Of a stretch of DNA of 64,000 nucleotides, positions 1 through 12,546 are shown in pieces. The translations under genes were made by a program, and so were the position numbers. The stretch's first letter is position 1; each line of letters opens with the position of its first letter. Source of the DNA: Xestospongia muta (lineage: Eukaryota; Porifera; Demospongiae; Haplosclerida; Petrosiidae); the NCBI GenBank assembly GCA_963693285.1, contig OY848920.1:5097135-5161134 (forward strand). The letters are read 5' to 3'. The notes under the pieces were generated by a model that was given only the letters and a program-made list of their open reading frames with translations, ran no database searches and was not told the origin of the DNA.

Positions 1-2464
1 CAATATATATGTCTAAGTGATTCTAAATGTATCATTATTACGATTATAATGAAATAAAACTTACCAATAATGAGTGCTTTCTATAAACGTGTCCAGATTT
101 TGAAGTCATTTTATATATAACAAGAAATAACAACATATATTTTGTTATAAAACTCACAACTATATGTAATTTTGTATGTATATATGTATGTAGTAAAACA
201 GATTACCAGTAGTAATTATGTAGATAATCCTATACTATGTTTGATAGTGGTGACTTTACATCCTTTACAATGTCAATAATAATTAGAGAGAATTGGTATG
301 AAAGTGTATATCAATGACTTTAGAATTACAGTACATTAAGTTATACTTGACTTGTTCTTTTATTCATTTATGCTAGTTCAATGATGTATCTGAATTTATA
401 ATGAAGTACATGTAGAGTGTATATGTCCATGTACTGGTTTATACAATTGTTTTAAAATAATGGCTTTCTTTTATAGAAACTAAAGCAAAATTCACCAACT
501 CTCTTTGGTTTTATTAGAAAATTACCATTAGAAAATAACAGAAATAAAGTAAATAATAAAGATAAGTACTCTTTTAACACTTATTCATCTATAGCTGTTC
601 TGAAATGATGTTTTAAAACAAGCAGTATTCTGATCTCACTATATGAACCTCTTTGGTATGTCTTTAATCCATAGTGACATACTATCTGTTATTATTGTCA
701 TAATGATGTACAGATATATTAAATCAAAATAATCATTTATCCAATGTCCCTGGAGTGATCAAAGTAATAATGACTATTTATAGAGGAGCAGTCAACAGTG
801 TTGTCACTACTACTAAGGTATAATATTCATCTAGGTACATATAGTATGTCAGTTTTCGCTTCATGAAGTCACTGAGGAATAAAAACAATAACAATTATGT
901 ATAATCATGTGATTGATGTTTACTTCTTTCTCTCTCTTCCTTTTCCCAGACTGATCTTGTTCTCATTGGAGTATGAGAGTTAGTTGTGATAATAAATACA
1001 TTGATATGTTTTCAGATACAAAGATCAAGAAAGTTTGTTGATGAAACAATGTTGGTGATTTAATGTTTATTTATAATTCATCTTAAGTCTATATTATATT
1101 GGGTGTTAACCTTTCGTGTCATTGTGTATTGATATCTGTTGTTAACTTTGTAATTATCACTGACTAGTTATTAATTTTGTAATTTTGATCATGTGAGTGA
1201 TAGTGGTACCCTCCCACTTTTTATAATATTCAACAAAAAATTCAAATACAGCAAGTAAGGAAGTTACATAATAATTTTTGTGTAAAATGTAAAAAATGTT
1301 TCAAACTATAATGTAATAACAGTCCATATAAGGTAGTTTAGTTAACCACTGAATTCCTAATTTACATTTTAAAATATTAATAGATAAAAAATCATTAAAA
1401 AATAGTTATCATAACACCAGACTATAATTTTAGAGACAGTTACATCAAATATCAGTCATGATATAACAATTGACAGTTATGACACTGAGAGTTTGTAGGT
1501 TTGGATTTTTTTAATCAGGTTCTAAAGGTATGTTTGGTTCCAAACCAACAAAGGTGAAGCTTGTGCATTTTACAGAGAGATAGATATCAGGCAAAAGTCC
1601 ATTCCCTCCTTTTAGAACTATAAAACAGAGTATTACATTAAGATATGAGTGGTTAGTAGTTATAAGATTTGGATCACATGTTATGTAACTGACAACACTC
1701 TATAACAAAAGAAGTAACTGGTAATAACACCAAGTTATTTTTTAAAACCAGTTTGTAAGAGAGTCCTTGACTCCATTTCTTAATGTGCTATTATTTTAAC
1801 ATGATATCACGATTTTACATGCCAGGTAGAAGAAAGTAATAAAGTTCCTAACTAAGTTATATTTGTTTGTGACATTCATCTAGGATAGATACAATCTGAT
1901 TTGATAAATTGTTAGTAAATCAAACAAATTATTATAGTTTCAAATGTGTTCTATAATTATTTCAAATGTCACACTTTACAATGTACTTGTAAAGATGAGA
2001 GAGTTGGCAGCAGTGTATTCATTATGATATAGCTATATATATAAGTAAATGCTGAAAGAAAACTAGCTTGAAGGTTCAAGCATTCATTGACTAAGTAGTC
2101 ACACAAATCATCATTCTTGCATAAAAGCATTTCAAAAAATCATTATTGTTTTGATATCCACAAAGCAAACTGTCAACTGTTATATGTTTATGTAATTACT
2201 CAATCAGATAATATCAGTTGAGGTCAATAGTATTAGCTAGAACCTGTTGTTTGTTACAAATGTTTTCTATTGGGGAGAATTGTCCATACTTAATAATGCT
2301 TTTAGAGTACTATAATTTCTAAAATGCATAAGAATTGAGTTGATTGTTACAAAATGAAAGTTAAGTAAAAATCATTTACTTCTTTAACAAATATTATAGA
2401 ATGATAAATAAACTTTATTAAGTATAAGTAAGTATAAATATCTTGTTATTATAAAAATGGATGA
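1..2464. other. AT-rich stretch, no gene recognised
   Basis: I see no convincing exon, RNA gene or transposase in this block. A segment near 1480-1620 (gagagtttgtaggtttgg followed by a run of related bases) has diverged copies near 30780-30900 and 42190-42310, so part of the block is a dispersed non-coding repeat. The rest is plain AT-rich sequence. Confidence 0.6.
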
Positions 2465-3020
2465 GTGCTAATTTTTGAGCCGATTGCAAGTGGTAAATAC
2501 TCTCCATCCCACTCTCCAGTAGAATCTGAAAGTGAATACTCCAGGCTTGACAATACAGACTCGTAAGTCTTTCAAATAATACAAGTATAGTCCTATTTAT
2601 AGTACTGTTCTGCCTTTTTGTAGGTGTCAATGTGGACACTGTGAAGTGATAGCAACAGGCCGTGAATGTGTGTGTTGCTGTGAAATAGACATTGTAAAAG
2701 AAAAGATGAAAGAAAGTAGCAATGAGATACATTGTATCACAGACCACGAAGGGTTTCAATCTGTGTGTTTAAATGTATGGGTGCTACAGACAGCCTATTT
2801 TAGTTACAGGAGTGGTTATGGGGACACTGAAGAAAAATCTGTTCATGAGTAAGTTTGCTCACACATAATATTATTATACATTGCTTCACGTTGCATTCTT
2901 ATTTCCTGCAGATGTTACTACTATATGGCATACTGCCAGCTAACCAGTTGGTGCCGGCATACTTGGCACTGTGACCAGGGCTGTCTGATCTTCCATCTCC
3001 AGCTAATACAAGTGGTGTAT
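2465..3020 (+). pseudogene. P2X7-cytosolic-domain-like Cys-rich fragment, three exons
   Basis: Three phase-compatible exons are visible: about 2465-2562 (acidic/Ser-rich, ending RLDNTD), 2624-2848 (CQCGHCEV, CVCCCEI, CIT then VCLNVWVL) and about 2912-3020 (MAYCQLTSW). The order of Cys clusters, followed by an AYRxLTxW-like end, matches the zinc-binding cytosolic domain of the P2X purinoceptor 7 C-terminus. That domain also occurs in many stand-alone invertebrate proteins, often near mobile elements. Splice sites are good: donor gtaagt at 2563, acceptor tttttgtag before 2624, donor gtaagt at 2849, acceptor tttcctgcag before 2912. The usual Trp of the NTDW motif is Ser here, created across the first splice junction. 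The third exon decays after AYCQLTSWC, and there is no channel domain. It overlaps the 3' end of the opposite-strand transposase relic. I read it as a degraded copy, although the middle exon is intact. Confidence 0.55.
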
Positions 3021-3033
3021 TTTCTTGCAGGAA

Positions 3034-4428
3034 TTATGCTAGCAGAGTTTCTTGTTGTGTCTTCCAAACAATGTGAATGGCAGGCTGTAAATATTTGTGT
3101 TGGTGTTGAAAGAAGGTGGGTTTGCTGATGGCAGAACAGTTCAAGAATTCAAAAATCCTTAATGACTTGGATGGTACAGCACCTGTACACAGAATGGCAC
3201 AAGACATCATAATGTTGCCAGCAGGGATGTTTCCGATGAATGGTTGGCTATCCCAAGTACGCTTTCGACTACAGACCTTACACTGTTGAGTTATCTTCAA
3301 CAAAGATCCAGTAACTACCTTCTTGATTGTTGTATCAACACTACTGCAAAATACACAGCAAGAAAAGAGCAACAGAAGTGAAGATTCAAACACAAGGTAG
3401 GTGCATTCCTTCTCTGGTGAAAGGTTTTAAGGTTCAATGGTGTCATATTCTTCTTCAGTTCTGCATGAATAAAAGATGCATGTAATATTACATGCCATTA
3501 CTAAATCATCTACTTACGATGAGACATTTTCTTGTGACGGTTGATAGCTTATAAATGATGTATCCTGCACTTTACATACAGCAGCTTCAAATTCTGATTC
3601 AGAGGATGAAGCAGTGTCTAGATTAGAACTCATTGTTACCAATAGGGGCGAAAATCACACTGCACACTAGTGCTTGTAAAGCTCCTACATGATGGCACAG
3701 ATGTATGTATTAGATCACACTGTATGGTAGCATTATCATACAGGATTGGAGTTGTTTGAACAGCTGAAAATGCAACAAATACAAAGTAGTTATGTTTTAG
3801 GTATATGAAGTAATTAATGCACCTTTTTCTTTAGTTAGTTTTGAAGCTATGTTTTGAAACTTGAACACCAGTGCTTTTTATGGTAGATGGAGCTGCATGC
3901 AAACCCTTAGGACTAAAACTGCTTGTTACACTTATGGATTCAGCATCACCCATAAGCACAGAACCAGAGGTATCTTGTTCTTTTGAACTAGACTGAGTGG
4001 TAGCTAAAATTTGCTGCAAAATCTTTAAAAAAATAATAGCTACCATTGATTTAACCTTTAGTTTTTTTTACCTATTGTCTCTCTTCTCAACAGCCCCTCT
4101 CTTTCTCTTTGATGTTGAAGCTCTATCAGAGCCAGAAGACTCTCTCTTTCGCGTAGCAACTGTAGCAACCCTTGGGAATATAGATAGCACAGCATCAGGT
4201 TTTAGTCTTCTTCTCTTTTTTATCCCAAACTGAGAAGCTAACTGGAAATCCACCTCAATGACTCTAGAGTGAAATGCTCACTACATAAGTAAGAGTTTTC
4301 ACTAGCTTTCCAGTTGGCTCGCGTCCTTTGAACTTGTTTCTCCCACTGAGGTTTTAAAACAGGGTTTTTTTGGGAATTGTATCATTTGGTACATTAGAAC
4401 ATCCAGTAGCCACACATTAATTCACCAT
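3034..4428 (-). pseudogene. decayed THAP-domain transposase-like gene
   Basis: The THAP zinc finger starts at the ATG at 4428: VATGCSNVP supplies the first Cys, then RANWKAS and LCSEHFT supply the C-x2-H end, then RRRLKPDA at about 4200, the usual end of a THAP fold. It is interrupted by stops and a frameshift near 4270. A Lys/Arg-rich linker and a Ser-rich linker follow (4253-3831). The region 3393-3034 reads KVCSRKRTWDSQP, then PAGNIMMSCAIL, FEFLNCSAISKP and YLQPAI. I recognise this as a segment of a transposase-like family common in sponges and cnidarians, but I cannot name the superfamily with confidence. Lesions between the pieces show it is not functional. The 3' end overlaps the plus-strand P2X7-like exons. 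Confidence 0.55.
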
Positions 4429-4739
4429 GTTCACACCTTGATGTGTAAAAGGTCTATACTTGTATAGATGCGCATGGATTAGCAGAAATCTCTCCCTTTG
4501 ATGACATCACATAACGGCCCCGCCCAATTTCAACCTCAACAGGAAACGTTTGTAGCTTATTGAAAATTAGCTGGAAACAACTATTTTTTTCTAGCTAATG
4601 GTAGCCGGAAGAAATCTGAAAAAAATACGCTGAGCTATACATCACCAAAGGATTCTTTTTAAGTTAAAAAAATATAGTGATTTTTCATGATACCCTCCTT
4701 TTAAAGCTCACCTCTAAACCAAGGTAGCTGACGTGACCT

Positions 4740-6754
4740 ATCAGTGTCAGTTGTTTGAGAGCTATGTTCAAAAATACACTTTAGTTTGTCCTCACTTAAC
4801 TGACAAAAATGTTCTGAAGCTTTATTGGGCAATTGGGTCTTGTACAGTAAAAATATTCATGGACACTTTTCCTGTTAGTGATATATTGGAATTTACTTAT
4901 CACTTCATTGATTCCTGTGTGGATAATATCTTGTAAAGTGAAGCACTCTGTAGAAAAGCCAGAATAATATACTGTAATCCAATAAATCCCACCAACTAAG
5001 AGAACATCACCATAATTTGTTTGTAAAGTGATGATATTACGATAACATGGAGTACTATCAGTAGAACGTTAACTTGAAATATTGGCTGATCCTTATGTTG
5101 TATATAGAAAGTTTACAACTAATGCAGAAAATACACCTCGAGGAAAAGGCTTCATATCCCACAAAAGAATTGGAGGGTCTACATGTTCCTTGAAAGGAGA
5201 TGGTATGGACTTATAGTCAGTGGAAGAGGTTGTAGCAAGATCTGAAGGAAGGAAGTATCTATGCTCTTCATGTAGATTGGCCATAATAAATAAACTTGTC
5301 ATTAAATGGAGAAAATTGTCTGCTGTAAATTTATGAGAGAATCCATTAAATAAAGGTGGTGATAGCAAATCTTTTAAACAACCTTCATCTTTGAGCTCTC
5401 TATAAGCCTTCTGGTTAACAATAACACTATTACTTCTTAAATGATCAATTGTTTTAGGTAAAGATATACTAATCAAACTAGAGAGTATACCAAATAGTGG
5501 TTGTGGATGAAGGAACACTACATCATGTAAGATATCAGGAATGTAAAGGAAGATCATGGTAGTACATTAAAGCTGCTTCAGCATCATCAGCTACTTTTAT
5601 TTGTAAGCTTTTGCCAATATCTTCGCATTTAGATTTAATCACAACAAATATGTCACATTGGCAAAATATCTGGTCTAATTGTAACTGAAACAAAAACCAT
5701 GGAATAGGGATTGGAGCTTTTAAGGAAAATTCACATATTTGAGAATGTATTTCATCAGCTATTTGTCTCCTGTGGTCGTCTCTGGCAATAGCAGGGAAGA
5801 TTACTGTATTTCCTTTTTGAAGATCAGAATAGCTTGATCTCTTAGATTTAATTCCTCCAATTTTGATCAAAGAATGAAATTTTTGCTATTTTTTGACTCA
5901 CCGGAATAACCAGGCTTCAGTAGTTCATGAACTACTGTACCATAATATGTCCCCAATACTATGCAATGTGGCTTTTGAACATTCTCTTCATTCATATTTT
6001 CAGACATTGTTAGAGGATTAACTGATGTTAATGAACAAAATGAAGATTCAAGAAGCTGTAGATTTGTAATCTGCCGTTTGACTGGATCACCAATTAGATT
6101 ACCTTGAACACTGAAGAAGAACTTAGCTTTATAGTCAAGTCGCTTATCCAGCTTTTATGTAAAAATATCGACTGAGTTATATCGTAACAGAGAAGGAGCA
6201 ATATTTATAAAAGCAGCCTGACCACCAGTATTGATACCATATGTCCATTTTTATTAAGCTCTTTAGACCCCTGTACATGATCTAACAATTTAAAGATTTA
6301 ATCAGATACATCAGACTTTGGTCTGTCTTCTATTGTGGTTATTTGGTTAGAGTTATTTGTGTCTGTGTCTTGTAATGGATGATAAAACTTAGTTGCTAAT
6401 GGTTCTTTAATTGATCTGCCAACAACATCACTTCCCACTTGATGATGTTTCACCTCTGGTGATATTTCCATGTTGTTCTTAATATTTCCAGCAATTTTCT
6501 TAATATCATCTGGATCCACTTTTTTCCATAATGATTTGTGATCATCACCTTTGATGGCAGTCATGACATGTACTGGATGTGGGGAAACTACATTGGTACT
6601 GTTATGTACATTGTCATTATCACTTGGTTCATCATTATATAGTAGCTTAAAAGATGATTTACCAGTTCCAGGTGCACCAGATACTAAAACTTGGAGAATT
6701 CAGCAGTTATGAAACCCTTATTCATGACTTTGTCCAGTAACACATCATTGTCAT
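4740..6754 (-). pseudogene. P-loop/COR-like (Roco-like) gene relic, copy 1
   Basis: The exon opens after an acceptor at 6754 with DDNDVLLDKV, the same opening as the intact exon at 63438. The Walker A segment (SGAPGTGKSS in the 63-kb copy) is present but shifted by an indel, with an in-frame TAG at 6684-6686. The insert domain follows (MTAIKGDDHKSLW at 6564 onward), ending at a TAA near 6300. The part matching DTGGQAAF is again out of frame near 6230. Downstream pieces are the FFFSVQGNLIGDPV region at about 6120, a COR-like segment (ALMYYHDL, then DILHDVVFLHPQP at 5520) broken by a 1-nt shift at about 5550, PFPRGVF near 5130, and a C-terminal VLLVGGIYW region to about 4740. In a Roco protein, Roc binds GTP and COR mediates dimerisation. 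The DD exon and linker at 9.7 and 9.0 kb splice in phase to this exon, so the ancestor was DD-linker-P-loop-COR. At least four lesions argue for a pseudogene. Confidence 0.65.
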
Positions 6755-8966
6755 CTAATTAACAAAAAATTAATGCTTGCTATAATTTTTTAAAATTTTA
6801 TTTAATTTTCAATTCAAACAGATGGGATTCTTAAGTGTGATTTAAAACATGCATACTTCAAAGTTTGGTAGGTTTATTGTAAGCTATTGTCAAATTTATA
6901 AAGAGTACATGACTAAATTCTTGTGTACATAATATGAAGATACTATTATTATGTAACACATCATTATAATCTAGAGAATAAAAAATACTTTTTGAAATTC
7001 TATTTAATTTTTAATTCATATTGTAAAATGTCATTAATAATGTGCATGCTTTTAAGTTGTAGCTTTTGTCTCATTTAAAGAGTGCTGGACTAAATTCTTT
7101 GTGTACATAATATAAAAATACTTTGTGATAATGGTTGTGATAATAAACCGCTAGTACATTGATTAATAATTTACACTAGCACAGTAAAGCTATAGCAATG
7201 AGTTCCTACACATGTCCAGCACTGCCACATCTATTCCCACACTATCCCAATTATGGGATATGTTATTTGGAAAATCATGGGAATGATCCTAATATCCTTT
7301 AGAACCCTGGCAGGTTTCATATGCATTTAGAAAATATTTCAAAGAGGGAGAGACAAAATTCAATTTGAAAATGTTAGAGTGGGCAAACTACTATCTAAAA
7401 CATACATACATGAACAGCATCTATCAAAATATAACAAAGGCCCAACTCATCAGAAAGAAGCAATAATTGCTTTGCAATTAATTATTTTATAATAGACTGG
7501 GCAATATCATGAACTACTTGTAAAAGACCTGTTAAAAATCAAAGGACACAGAGACTTCTCAAGAGTGCAAAAGCCCCCCTCAAGCCCTAAACAAAGCCTT
7601 AATTTGTATGTATATGCCAGGATTGTCCTGTAGTGCATAGCAGCACGATGTGTACACCATAAAAATATTGGAGGTGGATATTTGACTGTCTATCATTATA
7701 CTTGTACCATACATCCTGCATATAATTGCCACGTGTGACCTGCATATGTTCTAATGGTTAGTATCTTAGGAATCCTGGTATAATGTTATGGCAATAAGCC
7801 ACTAGTATATTACTTAAAAGATTTTCCATCAGGCCATCATATATAGTACCAGGAGCACATAAGTGTTGCGAAGCGATGAGTACAGCTGCTGCTGTATTTT
7901 GTGTCCTAACCATTATCAAAACATGCTTGGAAAGAGGCTTGTGTTATTGCTCAGAATGTTTGCCAGGTTTTCAATGTCTTCACATGATTGTTTGGCTATC
8001 TTTTCAGACTTTTATCATGTTTGTGGTACAATAGTAACATTTGGCGATGTCAGTTTATTATTATAAGGTTTATGATTAGGAAAAAAATCACTGAAACAAT
8101 TTGGAAACTTTCATGTACTATCTCAGAAATATTGATAATGGAGTATCAGAATCAAGAACAAATATTAGTTGAGGATGTTATCAATGATAGTCCTTGTAGA
8201 ATTGCTTTTATCTATATTTTGTCTAGTGACTATGGTAAGAATCTAATAAAATTATGTGTTATGGGAGATCTGTTTTACAATCAAATTAATAGTTAATTAT
8301 CCCAACATTATGTACACAATTGTAGCTTATCCCTATAATAAGGAATATCTTACTTACTATAAGGTCAGAAAACTTGATTATAACCTCATAATAGTAATAT
8401 AATACCTCTTTATAACATTTAAAGGCTACTTTTAATACTATTGTGTCCTTGATTCAAATGTAACATTTTTGAGATATACATAATACTTCAATTCAGAACA
8501 TATGAGTACTAGGCATCCAAGGACACTAACAATATACATTAAAGGATATGTACTTTTGAGCATATGAATAGACCATTCTAGCATGTAGAGAGTGTTGACA
8601 TTGGTCCGGTCTTAGAGATTACTTAGAATTCAGGGATATGCAGGATTGCTAGTTAATACAAAGGACAAGTTATGATAGTACTGGACATCACTCTTTTTGG
8701 AAACTAAACATCAGAACAAGTAAAACAAACTATTTCTTTGGAAAAAAATTATAAGACTACTTGGTATACCAATATGGCCACTTTTTAAATGAGCATTAAT
8801 TTCTAATCTAAGATTCATAACATTTTTGTTATTACTCACATTGTTTACTAAGATAATATAAAACCAAAAATTACTGATGGGAAGAAATCATAATTGTAAT
8901 ACAGCAGTAAATATCAAGTATACAGTTAGTACACTGTCCCAATACATTATATAGATATGAAAGTAC
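6755..8966. other. large intron-like block with dispersed repeats
   Basis: This lies between the linker exon at 9.0 kb and the P-loop exon at 6.75 kb and would be an intron of the minus-strand relic. Short segments near 7131-7200, 7790-7830 and 8080-8160 match the repeat unit seen again at 12546-12700 and, reversed, at 60200-60340. I find no convincing exon. The plus-strand ORFs in 7863-8296 have no recognisable domain and sit in this repeat. Confidence 0.5.
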
Positions 8967-9008
8967 CTGAATCAGATATTTCAGCAGATCGAAGCCTGTT
9001 CATTGCAT
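8967..9008 (-). CDS. 14-codon linker exon between DD and P-loop modules
   Basis: A 42-bp exon lies between acceptor catgtag and donor gtactt, phase 1 on both sides, encoding DAMNRLRSAEISDS. It is clearly paralogous to the exon at 14369-14425 (VFGRLRSN ... TEISDS). It splices in frame to the P-loop exon at 6754 (TCA G|AT GAC). The upstream partner is the DD exon at 9408-9695. No function beyond linker can be claimed. It is small enough to miss in automatic annotation. Confidence 0.5.
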
Positions 9009-9407
9009 CTACATGAACAAACAAATAATAGATAATATCAATTAATAATGACCTAATGTTTGGATATGCTAACTACAAGTTAATACAGTTATTAGTTATG
9101 TTGTTGTCAAATTGTATAATTTTAACAAATTGTAATTAACTAAAGTGTTAGTTCTTTCATTCAAACCTAATATAACATATTTTGGATCACATGTTTTGTA
9201 TACCAGTACTTCATACTATATGCATGTTTTGATACTTAGAAATATTTAATAAAAAATCACATCAAAATTTATAAAGCTTATATAAAATTATTTCAAACTC
9301 TTCAACAAAATAATAATCTTTTAAAACTAAATACATTTGCAATATACAGTTTATTGACAGTGACAGTTTAATAAAACAAATCTCATTTCTTTATAATAAC
9401 AACTTAC

Positions 9408-9695
9408 TTATTTTAGGATATTGATGTGTCTTATTAGCTATCTTCTTTTTTGTTAAAACTCTCCATAACAGTAATCTCTGTTTCCCAGGTAACAGGGGAT
9501 GGTTCAGTATCTTTCCATTTTTCAATGAGAACAATGAGTTTATTAATATTGTCCTTGTGAATGTGTTGTAAATCATCAAAAACATTGCTATGTATTTGTA
9601 ACGATAATCCAATATCATACCATTGATCTTAATATGATATAACAGATGAACTAGTTCATCTTCTTCAGGGACTTCCTTTAATATACTTGTAATAT
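9408..9695 (-). pseudogene. death-domain exon with compensating frameshifts
   Basis: Acceptor and donor match the other DD exons, and the exon is 288 bp (96 codons), phase 1 at both ends. The first part reads DITSILKEVPEEDELVHLLY, the standard DD start. The middle homology (QWYDIGLSLQI, KWKDTEPSPVTWET) lies in another frame, and the end returns to frame (IANKTHQYP, matching IADLIHQYL in the 20-kb copy). So the exon stays open from splice site to splice site but the central helices are scrambled. It sits upstream of the linker at 9.0 kb and the P-loop relic. I treat it as a pseudo-exon. Confidence 0.65.
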
Positions 9696-10194
9696 CTTAG
9701 ATAATAACAAAATAACTATTAATCATTGACCTTAAAATTATCATTTCAATGTTTGCAGTATTGATTAAGTCTTTACAAATGAAAACTTTAATTATCAATA
9801 ATGTACATGTAATTTAATACAGAAAGCTAGATTAGAAAATTGTTATTATAATTAGTTATACAAATAACTCGGACATCTACACGTACTACTATTCTTCTAC
9901 ATTTACCAATTATCATTCAATGACCTCACTCACTGATTTAACAAATTTATACTACTTAAAATACAATTGTTTGTGATTGGGCTATTATAGAATATATGAT
10001 AATTAAAACTTTCAACAAACACTGTATACCAAGAACTTTAAGGTGTGGCTTGTTTAGGTTAATTATAAATTAGATGTACATATAAAGATGTTAATAAGTA
10101 AAGTAGTAATTTGTGTGTGTATTGTTGACATATACTAATATTAATATTGTGGGACAAGTAAAGATGACACTATTATAAGGTACATATTCCTCAC

Positions 10195-10640
10195 TTAGTA
10201 GTAGCTGCCAGCGTTCATTGCCTATTCCGCAAACGAGATAATTGAATTGCGGAGCATCAGTTCGAGTGTTTCTCTAAAGTTATAGAATTCAGCTAGCGTT
10301 TTTAGCTCAGCTACATACATCGAACTGATTGACCTGGTTTTCAGCTCCTAGAATTAAACAAGTATTGTCTCAGAAGGAGTCAGGTGAAAATATGTCTTCA
10401 TTTGTGTGACAGCGTCATCAAAAGAGATGTCTGCAGGTCTATTAGCAGACAGTAAATTTTATATGAGACGATATGTTGACGTGCTACAGCAGCTAAGAAG
10501 AATATTATTGCCTATTGCTTTCCAGCATCTCAACTATCATTTGCTGTAAAATATTACTCAAGATGCTCAATGTATGTCTCCCATTCTTTGAGTAATATTG
10601 AACTCTCCCAGGTGACCATGTGTAGCAGCAGTCATTGAGA
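10195..10640 (-). mobile_element. Ty3/gypsy gag fragment
   Basis: Read across frameshifts on the minus strand, the segment gives LLKEWETYIEHLE then a stop then YFTAN, AVARQHIVSYK, ADISFDDAVTQMKTYFHL, MYVAELKTLAEFYNF and, in another frame, LVCGIGNERWQLLLSE. This follows the order of conserved blocks in invertebrate gypsy Gag proteins (W..Y..RLE.YF.AN; YVAEL..LA..CNFG; LVCGI.NE..Q..LL). Several stops and shifts are present and no LTR was seen. It sits exactly where two otherwise similar DD introns (9.4-10.19 and 15.4-16.2 kb) stop matching, so it was inserted after that duplication. Confidence 0.55.
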
Positions 10641-10938
10641 CCCTCGTCTCCAAATATGTGGTAACTTAAACTGTTGAATTGACAAAATAACTAGAACTTC
10701 AATATATCTTTGCATACAACAAAATTTTAGCAGTAACATTTAAGTACAAAACAAAACTGAGAAAGTGTAAGCTAAAAATAACATGTCAAAGTCTATCACT
10801 AAGAAATGAATACTTAACAATGTCACCTATAATAAACTGACATATTAACAAATACACATTAAAATTAAACCTAACAAAAGCTACATCATAAACAATTATT
10901 ATTAAGTGACTAAATGAAATACAATTACAATATACATT

Positions 10939-11003
10939 TTACATTTCTAGCTTTTCTACTTGACCATCTTTAGTTTCACTTTGTTTCAGCATTCTTGATA
11001 CTC
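10939..11003 (-). CDS. short terminal exon, SETKD family
   Basis: An acceptor (atattattag) precedes a phase-1 exon encoding VSRMLKQSETKDGQVEKLEM and a TAA. It is paralogous to the exon at 35627-35719 (GATGMMLHSETKDLELQKFQ), and the upstream intron sequence also matches (11040-11130 against 35760-35850). The 35.7-kb copy ends in a splice donor, while this one ends in a stop. No domain is recognised. Confidence 0.4.
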
Positions 11004-11009
11004 CTAATA

Positions 11010-12235
11010 ATATATCAAATGAAGAGGATAAAAATAATGTATAGAGAGGTACAAAAAAATTAGGAAATACTATCAGTTTTGTCTGTTCACATAGCTCATC
11101 ATTTATAAAACAGCAATAAATTATGCCAGAGTCTAAGACCAAAGAAACTATAAGCAAATTATAGCCTCAATAGTATTCACTATGATGGCAAGCATAAAAA
11201 GGCAAGGATTTTAAGGATAACAGTCTTTAAACCTAGTCTATAGTTTACTAATTGTTTATGACCTTCAATCAATTAAGCAAAGTAGCTACACAGCAAGCTT
11301 TATTTGAGCAAAAAAAGTCAACAAGTAACTTTGATAGCCACAGCCAAGAGATAACTGAAAAGTTGGTTATCTGTATCTGAATAATAACATTGTTTGAAGT
11401 TCAAAACATATATTCTTAAATGTATAGTGTCTGATTTATTTTATTCATTGATTGATTTGATAAAAGTTATCAACTTTATAATGAAAAGGAGTGTCCACAC
11501 CAGAACATGTAAGTACTTTGATGTACTAAAACATCAAAAATAATTTTCTTGTAATTGTGTGAATTTCACACATACACCCCGGGCTAAACAAGGATTATCA
11601 GAGAGGCTTAATATGTGCTGCATGTGAGACTAACAAATGTCAGTTTCTTTTGTGATTACTCATATCTCACTCATTAAAATAATTCTATAGTGTTTGAGAT
11701 AGCTACTTACTAAAAACAAAATATTGCTTTAATAAAGAAAGTTAAGATGACTAAAAGGAATGTGTGTATCTCTTGAGTTAAGGTCATATCAAGATCTACC
11801 AGTGACACTTCGTATTAAGGAACATACACATTACACTAATTAGACTTCTAAATTTGGTGGATAAAAATAATAAATATTTTAAATTTCAAATTCAATCCTT
11901 TAGTACTAGCTAGTATACAGTCAGTTCCTATTGTCCAGTTTAACAAGTACAAGTATATAACTCTTTGTGTACATGTACAATAGATAATAGAGTAAAGGAA
12001 AGCAATAGGATTAATAGGTGTGGTTATAATAGAATATGTACAGTTGATTAGAGTCAAAATTTCAGTAAGAATTACAAACTACATGTTTGCAGTAATAAGG
12101 TATATAATGTTTGAGCTTTAATTGTTATACATAAAGTTCACAAAAGCTTATACAATAGTGTTCATATTAAGGTGACAAATGTACTTGGTTTATATTAATC
12201 ATTTTAATTAAAATAGTGGGTGCAATGTTGTGATA
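11010..12235. other. intron-like/intergenic sequence, duplicated in part at 60.4-60.7 kb
   Basis: No gene is recognised. From about 11900 to the MITE the sequence is present as reverse complement at about 60380-60720, so it is the edge of an inverted segmental duplication. The minus ORF at 11848-12057 belongs to that repeat and has no domain. Confidence 0.45.
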
Positions 12236-12243
12236 ATTATTGT

Positions 12244-12538
12244 ACGGAAGCCGAAGGCGGACATCCATTTCTACTTCGAATTTCATATACTCTGCTTTGA
12301 AGTTTTCCGAAATTATCCAATTCTACTTTGCAGTTTTCCAAAAATATTCCAATTCCAACTCTATTTTCTATCCTTTGATGGAATATTTAATAACTAAAAT
12401 CCTATAGCCCCACCCTAACCACAAACATGTTTCTTCGCTCTATTCTAAGAGACAGCTCACGGTGCTCACGCTTCGCGCTTCACTTCATTGATCGATGAAA
12501 AGTAGAATTGGAATCGGATGTCCGCCTTCGGCTTCCGT
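12244..12538. mobile_element. 295-bp MITE with perfect TIRs and 8-bp target duplication
   Basis: The element starts ACGGAAGCCGAAGGCGGACA and ends in the exact reverse complement, with terminal inverted repeats of 23 bp. It is flanked by ATTATTGT on both sides (12236-12243 and 12539-12546). An 8-bp target duplication points to a hAT-type (or similar) transposase acting in trans. It has no coding capacity. The paralogous locus at about 60350 (reversed) reads straight through the site with one near-copy of the target and no element, which is a natural empty site. Confidence 0.9.
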
Positions 12539-12546
12539 ATTATTGT

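Noticed and set aside
3997..4233. Plus-strand 78-codon hydrophobic ORF
   Set aside because: Antisense shadow of the basic THAP-linker region on the minus strand.
7863..8296. Two overlapping plus-strand ORFs as genes
   Set aside because: They lie in a repeat that recurs at 12.6 and 60.2 kb with many differences and no conserved frame.
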